DNA of 64,000 nucleotides from Sphingomonadales bacterium Ga0077531. Its GTDB lineage: Bacteria; Pseudomonadota; Alphaproteobacteria; Sphingomonadales; Sphingomonadaceae. Positions 8,840-16,305 of the stretch are shown here, in pieces. A program made the translations under genes and the position numbers. The stretch is from contig LNED01000041.1 of assembly GCA_001464915.1 (NCBI GenBank), forward strand, positions 1 through 64,000. The letters are read 5' to 3'. Under the pieces are notes generated by a model. That model was given only the letters and a program-made list of their open reading frames with translations, was not told the DNA's origin and did not search any database. Numbering within the stretch: position 1 is the stretch's first letter; each line of letters begins with the position of its first letter.

Positions 8840-9082
8840 ATGGCCGAGCTGAAGAACGCCGCAGAACCGCGGGCCGAAGAAAAGAAGCGCAAAACCTCGG
8901 TCGGCGAATTCGCCCGTCAGGTGCGCGACGAGTCTCGCAAGATCGTGTGGCCGACTCGTGAAGAGACGGTGCGCACTGCGATTTTCGTGTTCATCTTCAT
9001 GCTGATCCTGTCGCTGTTCTTCCTCGGCATCGACAGCGCGTTCGGCGCGATTGTGCGCGGCGCGATCGGCCTGCTGCAATAA
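8840..9082 (+). CDS. secE: Preprotein translocase subunit SecE
   Basis: The 80-residue short form of SecE, which clamps SecY in the inner-membrane translocon. The amphipathic motif FARQVRDESRKIVWPTREET precedes a single membrane span (AIFVFIFMLILSLFFLGI). The start is supported by the flanking sequence and by the standard order secE-nusG-rplK-rplA that follows. Confidence 0.95.
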   Translation: MAELKNAAEPRAEEKKRKTSVGEFARQVRDESRKIVWPTREETVRTAIFVFIFMLILSLFFLGIDSAFGAIVRGAIGLLQ

Positions 9083-9135
9083 GGCCCGCTGGCCGCAACC
9101 CTTCTGCCCGACAGACCCATTCTCAAGGACACTTC

Positions 9136-9672
9136 ATGGCTCGCTGGTACATCATTCACGCCTATTCCGGTTTCGAGAACAAGGTGCGCGACGCAATCAT
9201 CAGCGAAGCCGAACGGCTCGGCCTGTCCGAAGGCGTTGAAGAAGTGCAGGTTCCCACCGAAACCATCACCGAAGTAAAGCGCGGCAAGAAGGTGCAGGTC
9301 GAACGCAAGTTCATGCCCGGCTATGTGCTGGCGAAACTCAACATGACCGATGATGTCTATCACTTGGTCAAGAACACTCCCAAGGTAACCGGCTTTCTGG
9401 GATCGGGCAACAAGCCGCAGCCGATCTCTGAAAAAGAAGCCTCGCGCTATTTCGGTGGCGTGGCCGCTGCCCAATCGGCGCCCAAGCGCGAAATCAGCGT
9501 CGATTACGAAATCGGCGATTCGGTCAAAGTGCTCGACGGCCCATTCGCCAGCTTCAACGGGATCGTGGAAGAACTCGATTTCGACAAGGCCAAGGTCAAG
9601 GTTTCGGTGTCGATCTTCGGCCGCGCGACCCCGGTGGAACTCGATTTCGAACACGTCGAACTCGCGAAATAA
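9136..9672 (+). CDS. nusG: Transcription termination/antitermination protein NusG
   Basis: 178 residues, normal length. The N-terminal NGN domain begins ARWYIIHAYSGFENKVRDAI and contains RKFMPGYVLAKLNMTDDVYHLVKNTPKVTGFLG. The C-terminal KOW domain contains GDSVKVLDGPFASFNGIVEELDFDKAKVKV. It binds RNA polymerase and links it to Rho or ribosomes. It is 53 bases after secE. A repeat element lies in the gap downstream. Confidence 0.97.
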   Translation: MARWYIIHAYSGFENKVRDAIISEAERLGLSEGVEEVQVPTETITEVKRGKKVQVERKFMPGYVLAKLNMTDDVYHLVKNTPKVTGFLGSGNKPQPISEKEASRYFGGVAAAQSAPKREISVDYEIGDSVKVLDGPFASFNGIVEELDFDKAKVKVSVSIFGRATPVELDFEHVELAK

Positions 9673-9678
9673 GTTTTG

Positions 9679-9775
9679 CGCTCGCCCCTCCGGGCGAGCG
9701 TCCTCGGCGCTGTTCCTTCGCGTCGCTCCGGGCGCCTGTGGGCGCGCAGTCGCGCTTGCGGCCTCTGCGAGGCCG
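9679..9775 (+). repeat. Four-hairpin intergenic repeat, copy 2
   Basis: Begins 6 bases after the nusG stop. Hairpin 1 CGCTCGCCC/GGGCGAGCG (9679-9700), then TCCTCGG, a weaker hairpin 2, hairpin 3 CGCG-cagt-CGCG with CTTGCG, and hairpin 4 CGGCCTC-tgc-GAGGCCG (9759-9775). Same order of elements as copy 1 with different stem sequences. Confidence 0.7.
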
Positions 9776-9807
9776 ATCTGGCTCGACATGGGAGATGTTG
9801 GACAGCG

Positions 9808-10002
9808 ATGAAAACCCGCCCCGGCATCTGCCAGCGCAAACGCCGCTATGCCACCCGGGTGGAGGCGGACGCGGTTGCCTTGCGGGCTGAAGTTACCTTG
9901 CGCGCCTACAAATGCGCGCTGTGCGGCCAGTTCCACCTCACCAGCCGCACCAAAGGCCTGCAACGCCCGCGCGTGCCGCACGGTGACGCGGTCAGCGGCT
10001 AG
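9808..10002 (+). CDS. Small zinc-ribbon-like protein, 64 aa
   Basis: ATG at 9808 gives MKTRPGICQRKRRYATRVEADAVALR..., a basic protein with C-x2-C and a nearby His (YKCALCGQFHLTS) plus an earlier Cys in GICQRK. The pattern of one N-terminal Cys, CxxC and His after an RRY-helix resembles small zinc-binding proteins, but the family function is unknown to me. It lies in the translation-gene run between nusG and rplK, so an RNA- or ribosome-related role is conceivable but unproven. Confidence 0.6.
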   Translation: MKTRPGICQRKRRYATRVEADAVALRAEVTLRAYKCALCGQFHLTSRTKGLQRPRVPHGDAVSG

Positions 10003-10168
10003 TTTCGATTGATTTTGCGCAGAGGCCCGCCTATGCGCGCCGCTTCGCTGGCCCTGAGCCGGTGATTCCGTGCGGGAGCACTTGCCATGCACCGGCAAGC
10101 GCGTTGGACCGCTTAACATGAGCTCCGGATCACAATCTGGGGCAAGAGTGCGATAGGAGTACGGCCCG

Positions 10169-10600
10169 ATGGCCAAGAAAATTGAAGGCTATATCAAATT
10201 GCAGGTGCCCGCGGGCTCTGCCACCCCATCGCCGCCGATCGGCCCGGCTCTGGGTCAGCGCGGCGTGAACATCATGGAATTCTGCAAGGCATTCAACGCC
10301 TCGACGCAGGAAATGGAAAAGGGCATGCCGATCCCGACCGTGATCACGGTCTATGCGGATCGCTCGTTCACTTTCATCACCAAGACCCCGCCCGCCAGCT
10401 TCTTCATCAAGAAGGCCGCCGGCCTCAAGTCGGGTTCCAAGGAGCCGGGCAAGATTTCGGCCGGAACCATCACCCAGTCGCAGATCAAGGAAATCGCGGA
10501 AGCCAAGATGGCCGACCTCAACGCGAACGACATTGATCAGGCAATGAAGATCATCGCGGGCAGCGCCCGTTCGATGGGTCTCGAAGTGGTGGAGGGTTGA
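10169..10600 (+). CDS. rplK: 50S ribosomal protein L11
   Basis: 143 residues, standard length. It contains [34 protein letters not shown], the Pro-rich N-terminal hinge involved in factor binding, and the C-terminal RNA-binding domain ending [21 protein letters not shown] ribosome binding site upstream. Four bases separate it from rplA, so the two are one operon. Confidence 0.98.
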   Translation: MAKKIEGYIKLQVPAGSATPSPPIGPALGQRGVNIMEFCKAFNASTQEMEKGMPIPTVITVYADRSFTFITKTPPASFFIKKAAGLKSGSKEPGKISAGTITQSQIKEIAEAKMADLNANDIDQAMKIIAGSARSMGLEVVEG

Positions 10601-10604
10601 ACCG

Positions 10605-11297
10605 ATGACCAAGATTTCCAAGAAGGCCAAGGAACTGGCCGCGCTCGACCGCGAAAAGCTCTACACCGTTGACGAAGCGCTGAGCGTGCTGCGTCAGTTC
10701 AAGACCAAGTTCGACGAAACCGTCGAAGTGGCGATGAACCTTGGCGTTGATCCGCGTCACGCCGATCAGATGGTGCGCGGCATGGTGTCGCTACCGTCGG
10801 GTACCGGCAAGGACGTGCGCGTTGCGGTGTTCGCACGCGGCGACAATGCTGAAAAGGCGCTGGCAGCAGGCGCTGACAAGGTCGGCGCCGAAGACCTGAT
10901 GGAAGACATGCTGGCGGGCAACCTCGATTACGACCGCGTGATCGCATCGCCCGACATGATGGCCGTTGTCGGCCGTCTGGGTAAGACGCTGGGCCCGAAG
11001 GGCCTGATGCCGAACCCCAAGCTTGGCACCGTCACCCCCAACGTCGCGCAAGCAGTCAAGGACGCCAAGGGCGGCCAGGTCGAATACCGCGTCGAAAAGC
11101 AGGGCATCATCCATTCGGGCATCGGCAAGCTGAGCTTTTCGGATGACGCATTGAAGGCGAACTTCAAGGCGCTGACCGAAGCCGTGGTGCGCTCCAAGCC
11201 TTCGGGTTCCAAGGGCAAGTATGTGCGCAAGGTCACCGTGACCTCGAGCATGGGCCCAGGCCTTAAGGTTGACCTTTCGGAAGTCGAAGGGGCGTAA
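10605..11297 (+). CDS. rplA: 50S ribosomal protein L1
   Basis: 230 residues. Diagnostic stretches include [39 protein letters not shown] and [22 protein letters not shown]1 binds the L1 stalk of 23S rRNA and typically represses its own operon through an mRNA mimic. I could not identify that mimic in the leader. rplJ-rplL, often next, are absent here; the operon ends in a repeat element and a hairpin terminator. Confidence 0.98.
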   Translation: MTKISKKAKELAALDREKLYTVDEALSVLRQFKTKFDETVEVAMNLGVDPRHADQMVRGMVSLPSGTGKDVRVAVFARGDNAEKALAAGADKVGAEDLMEDMLAGNLDYDRVIASPDMMAVVGRLGKTLGPKGLMPNPKLGTVTPNVAQAVKDAKGGQVEYRVEKQGIIHSGIGKLSFSDDALKANFKALTEAVVRSKPSGSKGKYVRKVTVTSSMGPGLKVDLSEVEGA

Positions 11298-11306
11298 TTT
11301 TAGGGA

Positions 11307-11400
11307 GGCGAGCGCGTCCGCGCTCGCCTTTCCTCGCTCACGCTGCCTTTGGCAGCGTCGCTGCGGGCGCCCGGTCGGGCTTGCGAACCCTTTGGGCTCG
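11307..11400 (+). repeat. Four-hairpin intergenic repeat, copy 3
   Basis: Begins 9 bases after the rplA stop. Hairpin 1 AGGCGAGCGC-gtcc-GCGCTCGCCT (11307-11330), then TTCCTCGCTC, hairpin 2 ACGCTGCC-ttt-GGCAGCGT (11341-11359), hairpin 3 GCCC-ggtc-GGGC with CTTGCG, and hairpin 4 GAACCC-ttt-GGGCTC (11386-11400, one mismatch). Confidence 0.75.
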
Positions 11401-11436
11401 TTGCAGTCCGACGATCAATAAACGGCAATGACATTC

Positions 11437-11468
11437 GGGGCCGGAAGCTTTGTGCTTCTGGCCCCTTT
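11437..11468 (+). terminator. Hairpin terminator of the rplK-rplA operon
   Basis: GGGGCC-G-GAAGC pairs with GCTTC-T-GGCCCC (one G-T pair) around TTTGT and is followed by CCTTTGT. The T-run is short, but the stem is long and it lies just past repeat copy 3. Confidence 0.55.
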
Positions 11469-11585
11469 GTCGTGCGGCATAAGTCATTTGCCTCACTTGT
11501 TTTTTGTTCCGCCTGCACCACCTCTGGTGACAGAATGCGGCAGCCTCTCCTCCCCACAGCCGCGCTTCAGGATAAGAGATTACCC

Positions 11586-11903
11586 ATGCCCGTTTCCCCC
11601 GACGAATCATCTTGGTTTGATCCCAAGTGGCTGGTGGTCGCCGTCGCGTTGGCCGCGTTTGGTCTGATCCTGAGCTATGACCTACGGTTAGGATTGGCCG
11701 CCGGAGCGGTACTCGGCGTAATTGGCGCCTTCTGGCTGTATGTCTCGCTTCGTTATGGCGCGCTCAGCACTGAACCGGCTTCCGGGCGCCAGACGCTGGT
11801 GGCGCGGCTGCGTTCGCAAAGTAGCAATCGCCGCTACGCCGCCGCACGGATCGCCGAAACCTCAGGCGCGCAACAAGGCTCGGACCCGGCCGAGCGCCCC
11901 TGA
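11586..11903 (+). CDS. Small two-span membrane protein, unknown
   Basis: Start ATG at 11586 (MPVSPDESSWFDPKW) is preferred over upstream in-frame codons, which fall in repeat and terminator DNA. The 105-residue product has two hydrophobic spans (WLVVAVALAAFGLILSYDL and LGLAAGAVLGVIGAFWLYVSL) and a basic, Gln/Ser-rich cytoplasmic tail. No family recognised. Its last 42 bases overlap the 3' end of the convergent GNAT gene. Confidence 0.6.
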   Translation: MPVSPDESSWFDPKWLVVAVALAAFGLILSYDLRLGLAAGAVLGVIGAFWLYVSLRYGALSTEPASGRQTLVARLRSQSSNRRYAAARIAETSGAQQGSDPAERP

Positions 11904-12779
11904 CCGCGCCGCCAGCGCCTTGGCCTGCGCCACGCTGGCATCAAACCCGGCCCGCGCGCTAAGCAACGCGCGGTTGGTAAGGGTTGGCTGAAGCAGCACG
12001 AGGCTGGAACAGGCGGCAAAATTGGTGCCGAACAGTTCTTTGTGCGCGCCGTCACCCTCGGTAAAATCGAACCAGCGGTAGCGCCCCTCGGCAAATAATC
12101 GCTCCAGCGCGTCCATCTGCAAAACCGTGCCGGGCGACAGCCGCGCGTGCGCCGGATCGTAGCCGAGGTGGGCGTAGATCAACGTACCGCCTGTTTCTGG
12201 GCCAGCCACCGGCAGCGCAAGGTAAGCGACCGCCTGACCGCCCGCGCGGAGCAGGAACGCGCGCATCCGATCAGCCTCAGCCGCCGCCAGCATCGCGGCG
12301 CGAGCCTCAGGCCCATCGGGGAGGCCAGCATTCAGCAGCCGCGCCTGATAGGTTTTGGCCGACAGCGGCAGCGCGGCGGCGAGGAACGCTTCGACCTCGA
12401 CAGGCGAGCGATGTTCGGTCACGGCATAGCCGCCCATCTCCTCGGCCAGTTTCTTCGCCTTGCGCCGCAGGGTTGAGCGGGTTTTGCCGGAAAAACGCGC
12501 CATGTAGTCGGCAAAGCTGCCGTCCATCGCGATGTAATGCCGCCGGTAATCCTGCCGCCCGCCTGCGATAAAGCCGGGGTAGCGCGCGGCGATATCGTCG
12601 AGCCGCGCGGTCGGGGCTGACAGCACACGTACCCCGTCTCGCCCGAGCGGCGGGGCATCGGGCAGCGCGCCGGCCAGCACATCCTCCAGCGAAAAACTCC
12701 ACGTCGCCAGACGGCGCGGCACGCTCAGCAAGCGGCGCGAACCGAGGGTAAAGTCGATTGCGGCGGTATCGACAGCCAT
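11862..12779 (-). CDS. GNAT-type acetyltransferase, BioF2/CelD-like
   Basis: 305 residues resembling the acetyltransferase-6 (CelD/FemAB-like) family often found in exopolysaccharide loci. Visible parts: an N-terminal domain with GGRQDYRRHYIAMDGSFADYMARFSGKTRSTLRRKAKKLAEE, then the catalytic half with LPLSAKTYQARL, GGQAVAYLALP, IYAHLGYDPAHARLSPGTVLQMDALERLF and WFDFTEGDGAHKELFG, a phrase seen in this family. The substrate is unknown. It follows the polysaccharide deacetylase gene by 12 bases on the same strand, so the pair probably modifies a glycan or amino sugar. Confidence 0.75.
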   Translation of the reverse strand: MAVDTAAIDFTLGSRRLLSVPRRLATWSFSLEDVLAGALPDAPPLGRDGVRVLSAPTARLDDIAARYPGFIAGGRQDYRRHYIAMDGSFADYMARFSGKTRSTLRRKAKKLAEEMGGYAVTEHRSPVEVEAFLAAALPLSAKTYQARLLNAGLPDGPEARAAMLAAAEADRMRAFLLRAGGQAVAYLALPVAGPETGGTLIYAHLGYDPAHARLSPGTVLQMDALERLFAEGRYRWFDFTEGDGAHKELFGTNFAACSSLVLLQPTLTNRALLSARAGFDASVAQAKALAARSGALGRVRALLRA

Positions 12780-12791
12780 CGCCAGCCGTCC

Positions 12792-13769
12792 CTACAGCGC
12801 GCCGTAGAGCGTGTTCGACACGAATTGTTCGGCCAGTCGCAATCCGGTGCGCATCGCGGTGGCGGGCAGCGGTTGGCTTTGCGCGCGCGACGCGGGCAGC
12901 GGCGGCGGCGTGTGCGCGAAAGTGCCGGTTGCGATCCCGCGCATCCCTGCCAGCGCCTTGACCAGCCCGGTAAAGCGGCGGCGCACGATATGGTTCACTG
13001 CCAGCTTGCGGCGGTTGATCAGCTCGAACGAGTGGCTCACCAGCGTGAAACTCTCGCGCCCCTCAGACCGCGCATGGCGGATCGCGGCGAGCATTTCGGC
13101 CAGCGTCAACGCGGTGATCTGCGCATGACGCTGACCGCCGCGCATGGTGCCGATGGTGCCTGCGGGCACTTCTATCACGCCCATGTGGCGCGTCGGGTCG
13201 CGGGTTTCCGGGCCAAGGCTGATACGGCACAGACCATCGGTCAACGCCGGGCAGTGGCTTGAGTCATAGGCGACGCCGATTGCTGCAAGGGCGCGCAAGG
13301 TATCGTCATTCGCGCCGTAATTGCCTGCGCGGAACGCCACCGGCGCAGGCGCGCCCGCCGCGATCAGCGTATCGCGCGCATAGCTGAGGAGTTCGCATTG
13401 CTCATCAAACGGAAAGTCAGCGATGCACAGGCCGGTGCGTTTTGACGCCAGTGGATTGGCATTGCCCGCGTGGCCGAGCCATTCGGTGTGGCAGTGCAAT
13501 TGCACGTCTTGTCCGGCAGCGATGATGGGTGCGACGATGTCCTCAATCGCTGCGACGCCCCATACCAGCGCGGGCATCGGATCGACGAAAAACACCGCCT
13601 TCTGCCCGTATCGCTCAAGCAGTTCGAGCTTGTGGGTGACGCCCGCTGGGCCTTCGGGGGTGATGCAGCCAACGGACCGGGCGAAGTTTTCCGCCCGCGA
13701 AGCCGCGCTCGGCCCGGAGTACATTCCCGAGGAATACTCGGTGTCGATCGTGATGAAAACGCGGGTCAT
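12792..13769 (-). CDS. Polysaccharide deacetylase-family (WalW-like) protein
   Basis: 325 residues. NodB-type features include the N-terminal FITIDTEYSSGMY (metal-binding Asp region), VTHKLELLERYGQKAVFFVDPM, QLHCHTEW (His pair on a beta strand), FRAGNYGANDDTLRALAAIGVAYDSSH, and FTLVSHSFEL. This matches the polysaccharide deacetylase fold of WalW-type proteins, which remove acetyl groups from or otherwise process glycans. No signal peptide is seen, implying a cytoplasmic substrate. It is co-directional with the acetyltransferase downstream. Confidence 0.8.
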   Translation of the reverse strand: MTRVFITIDTEYSSGMYSGPSAASRAENFARSVGCITPEGPAGVTHKLELLERYGQKAVFFVDPMPALVWGVAAIEDIVAPIIAAGQDVQLHCHTEWLGHAGNANPLASKRTGLCIADFPFDEQCELLSYARDTLIAAGAPAPVAFRAGNYGANDDTLRALAAIGVAYDSSHCPALTDGLCRISLGPETRDPTRHMGVIEVPAGTIGTMRGGQRHAQITALTLAEMLAAIRHARSEGRESFTLVSHSFELINRRKLAVNHIVRRRFTGLVKALAGMRGIATGTFAHTPPPLPASRAQSQPLPATAMRTGLRLAEQFVSNTLYGAL

Positions 13770-13831
13770 CGTGCCTTCGGCTGTACCGCCAAAGGGTTAA
13801 AGCCGGGTGATGATGTCTCTTTCGGGGAGCC

Positions 13832-14593
13832 TCAGATGCCGCCGGGGGTGACGCCGTGCCCAGCGGTGGTCAGCCCTTCGCTCAGGTTATCGCAGCAGAC
13901 CTTGAGGTCATCCGCGTTGACCGACCGCACGACGAAATTGGCGCCGACCCGGCCTTCGCGGAAGAACGGGTATGATCCGATCTGGCAGCTATCATGCGCG
14001 GCCTCGGTGCGGCGCAGCAGGTCGGCGACCTCGCTTTCGGCGACCCAGCAACCGATGGTTTCGGACAGCAGCGGCGCGCCGCCTTCCAATTGCCCGGTCA
14101 GCGCGTCGAGCATCCCAGCGGTAATGTGCGGCACGCCCGCCATCAGGAACAGGTTGCCGCGCCGGATGCCGGGTGCGCCCGACATGCGGTTGGGGATCAG
14201 TTCCGCCCCCTCGGGCACCCGCGCCATCCGCAAGCGGCCTTCATTCAGCCCCCCGCGGGTTTCGTAATAGCGTTCCAGCAGCGCGCGCGCTTCGGGGTGG
14301 ATCACCACCGGCACGCCCAATGCGGCGGCGACCGCGTCCACTGTGATATCATCATGCGTCGGGCCGATCCCGCCAGTGGTGAACAGGTAATCGTAAGCGG
14401 CGCGAAGTTCGTTCACCGCCGCCACGATGCGGCTTTCCACATCGGGCACCACCCGCACTTCGGTCAGGCGGATGCCTTGCACCTGCAACCAGCTGGCGAC
14501 CTGCGCGATATTCTTGTCATGCGTGCGGCCGGAGAGAATTTCGTCACCGATGACGATGAGGCCAGCGGTCCATATTTTTTCAGGTGAGGTCAT
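13832..14593 (-). CDS. CinA-like / MoaB-Mog domain protein (COG1058)
   Basis: 253 residues consisting of the molybdopterin-binding-like domain of CinA: AGLIVIGDEILSGRTHDKNIAQVASWLQ, FTTGGIGPTHDDITVDAVA, RMSGAPGIRRGNLFLMAGVPHI. The C-terminal CinA nicotinamide-nucleotide amidase domain is absent, so this is the short form found in many alphaproteobacteria. Related proteins act as ADP-ribose/CoA-type pyrophosphatases; the role here is not proven. Confidence 0.85.
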   Translation of the reverse strand: MTSPEKIWTAGLIVIGDEILSGRTHDKNIAQVASWLQVQGIRLTEVRVVPDVESRIVAAVNELRAAYDYLFTTGGIGPTHDDITVDAVAAALGVPVVIHPEARALLERYYETRGGLNEGRLRMARVPEGAELIPNRMSGAPGIRRGNLFLMAGVPHITAGMLDALTGQLEGGAPLLSETIGCWVAESEVADLLRRTEAAHDSCQIGSYPFFREGRVGANFVVRSVNADDLKVCCDNLSEGLTTAGHGVTPGGI

Positions 14594-14653
14594 GGGGAAA
14601 GGTTAGGGGAAGGCGCGCACAATCAAAAGAGATTCGTCGCCTTCCCCACGTCC

Positions 14654-16162
14654 TTATTCAGCCGCTTCCAACTGCTCTTCGGCCCCGCGCGCATTCGCGC
14701 CCGCTTTGGTGAAGGTCAGGATGCCGTCAGCGATCGGATCGTTCTTCAACCGCTTGCGATCGACGACATATTCCTGATTGAGCCGCCACGGATAAGCGAC
14801 TGCGTTTTTGGGCATGAGATGCTTGCCGCGCTGGATATAGCCGCTGGAGAAATCGAACGCGTCTTCAGCCTCGATGACTGCCTCTTGCGCGGGGGTCATC
14901 ACCGGGGTGGCGATGGTCGCGCCGGTCTTGCGCATGTGTTCGAGAACGCGGCAGATGTAATCGGAGTTGATGTCTGCGCGCAAAGTCCAGCTTGCGTTCA
15001 AATACCCGAACACCACCGCAAGGTTGGGCAGGTTCGAGAACATGCAGCCCTTGTAATAGAACCGCTGGTTGAACGCGACAGGTTCGCCATCGACAGAGAT
15101 CGCGATCTTGCCAGCGACCGCCATTTTGAGCCCCGTCGCGGTCACCACGATATCGGCGGGCAGAAACTGCCCATCGGTCAGCCGCACGCCGCCTTGTTCG
15201 AACTTGGCGATCTGGCCGGTGACGATGTCGGCCTTGCCTGCCTTCATCGCGGTGAACAGATCTTGATCCGGCACCAGGCACAGCCGCTGTTCCCACGGGT
15301 TATAGGGGGGGGTGAAGCTCGCCTTGTCGTAATCCGGGCCGAGCGCCTCTTCGATTGCCTTGTAGAGCGCGTCCTTCACCTTTTGCGGCTTGTCACGCGC
15401 CAGTTTGAAGCTGAAGTCCTGCATCTTGATGTTCTTGAACCGGGTCAGCCGGTAGGCCAGTTTCTCGGGCAGGACCTTGCGCATAAAATTGGCGAAGGCA
15501 TCCTTGGCCGGGCGTGAGAACATCCATGTGGGGGTGCGTTGCAGCATGGTGACATGGCCCGCGTCCTTCGCCATCGATGGCACGATGGTCACCGCCGTCG
15601 CGCCCGAACCGATCACGACGATATTCTTGCCCGCGTAATCGAGGTTTTCAGGCCAGAATTGCGGATGCAGAATTTGGCCTTCGAATTCGCCGAAATCGAA
15701 GCCGGGATCATACGGCTCGTCGTAATCGTAATAGCCCGAGCCGAGGTACAGGAAGTTTGCCGTCATCCGCGTGCGCGTGCCGTCGGCCAGTTCCATTTCG
15801 ACATGCCAGCGCGCTTCGTCATGGCGGAAATCGGCGCTGATGACCTTGTGACCCAGGCGGATGTGCTGACGGATGCCGCGTTCATCGACGATCTGATTAA
15901 GGTAGTCGAGGATCGCAGGCGCATCGGCAATCGACTTTTCATGCCGCCATGGTTCGAAATCGAAGCCCAATGTGTGCATGTCGCTGTCCGAACGGATGCC
16001 CGGATAGCGGAACAGATCCCATGTGCCACCCAAATTGTCGCGCATCTCAACGATCGCATAGCTGTGGTGCGGGGCCTTCATTTCCATATGCGCGGCCATG
16101 CCGATCCCGGAAATCCCGGCACCGACGATCAGCACGTCGAAATCTGGCGGTGTTGCAAGCAT
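14654..16162 (-). CDS. FAD/NADPH-dependent monooxygenase, Baeyer-Villiger type
   Basis: 502 residues. An N-terminal FAD Rossmann motif (VLIVGAGISGIG) is followed by GGTWDLFRYPGIRSD. The Baeyer-Villiger fingerprint F-x-G-x3-H-x3-W-P appears as FEGQILHPQFWP (about residue 160). The NADPH motif VVIGSGATA is next. These enzymes insert oxygen beside a ketone, or oxidise N or S atoms; the substrate cannot be told from sequence. It is a single gene with its own upstream spacer of 143 bases before the divergent TonB receptor. Confidence 0.88.
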   Translation of the reverse strand: MLATPPDFDVLIVGAGISGIGMAAHMEMKAPHHSYAIVEMRDNLGGTWDLFRYPGIRSDSDMHTLGFDFEPWRHEKSIADAPAILDYLNQIVDERGIRQHIRLGHKVISADFRHDEARWHVEMELADGTRTRMTANFLYLGSGYYDYDEPYDPGFDFGEFEGQILHPQFWPENLDYAGKNIVVIGSGATAVTIVPSMAKDAGHVTMLQRTPTWMFSRPAKDAFANFMRKVLPEKLAYRLTRFKNIKMQDFSFKLARDKPQKVKDALYKAIEEALGPDYDKASFTPPYNPWEQRLCLVPDQDLFTAMKAGKADIVTGQIAKFEQGGVRLTDGQFLPADIVVTATGLKMAVAGKIAISVDGEPVAFNQRFYYKGCMFSNLPNLAVVFGYLNASWTLRADINSDYICRVLEHMRKTGATIATPVMTPAQEAVIEAEDAFDFSSGYIQRGKHLMPKNAVAYPWRLNQEYVVDRKRLKNDPIADGILTFTKAGANARGAEEQLEAAE

Positions 16163-16305
16163 CTTGGGTCTCTCTCTCCCGTGTCGCGAGCGATGTAATC
16201 ACAAGGCCAACGCAAAAGCGAGTCTTGAATGGCAATCTGCAACTGACTTTGGCCACAACTCACTTGGGGATGACGGGCGGGTGTTGAGCCGCTAGGCGCG
16301 AGGGC

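Noticed and set aside
16163..16305. Cobalamin riboswitch before the first TonB receptor
   Set aside because: The 143-base gap is too short for the full element and lacks the conserved B12-box type sequence.
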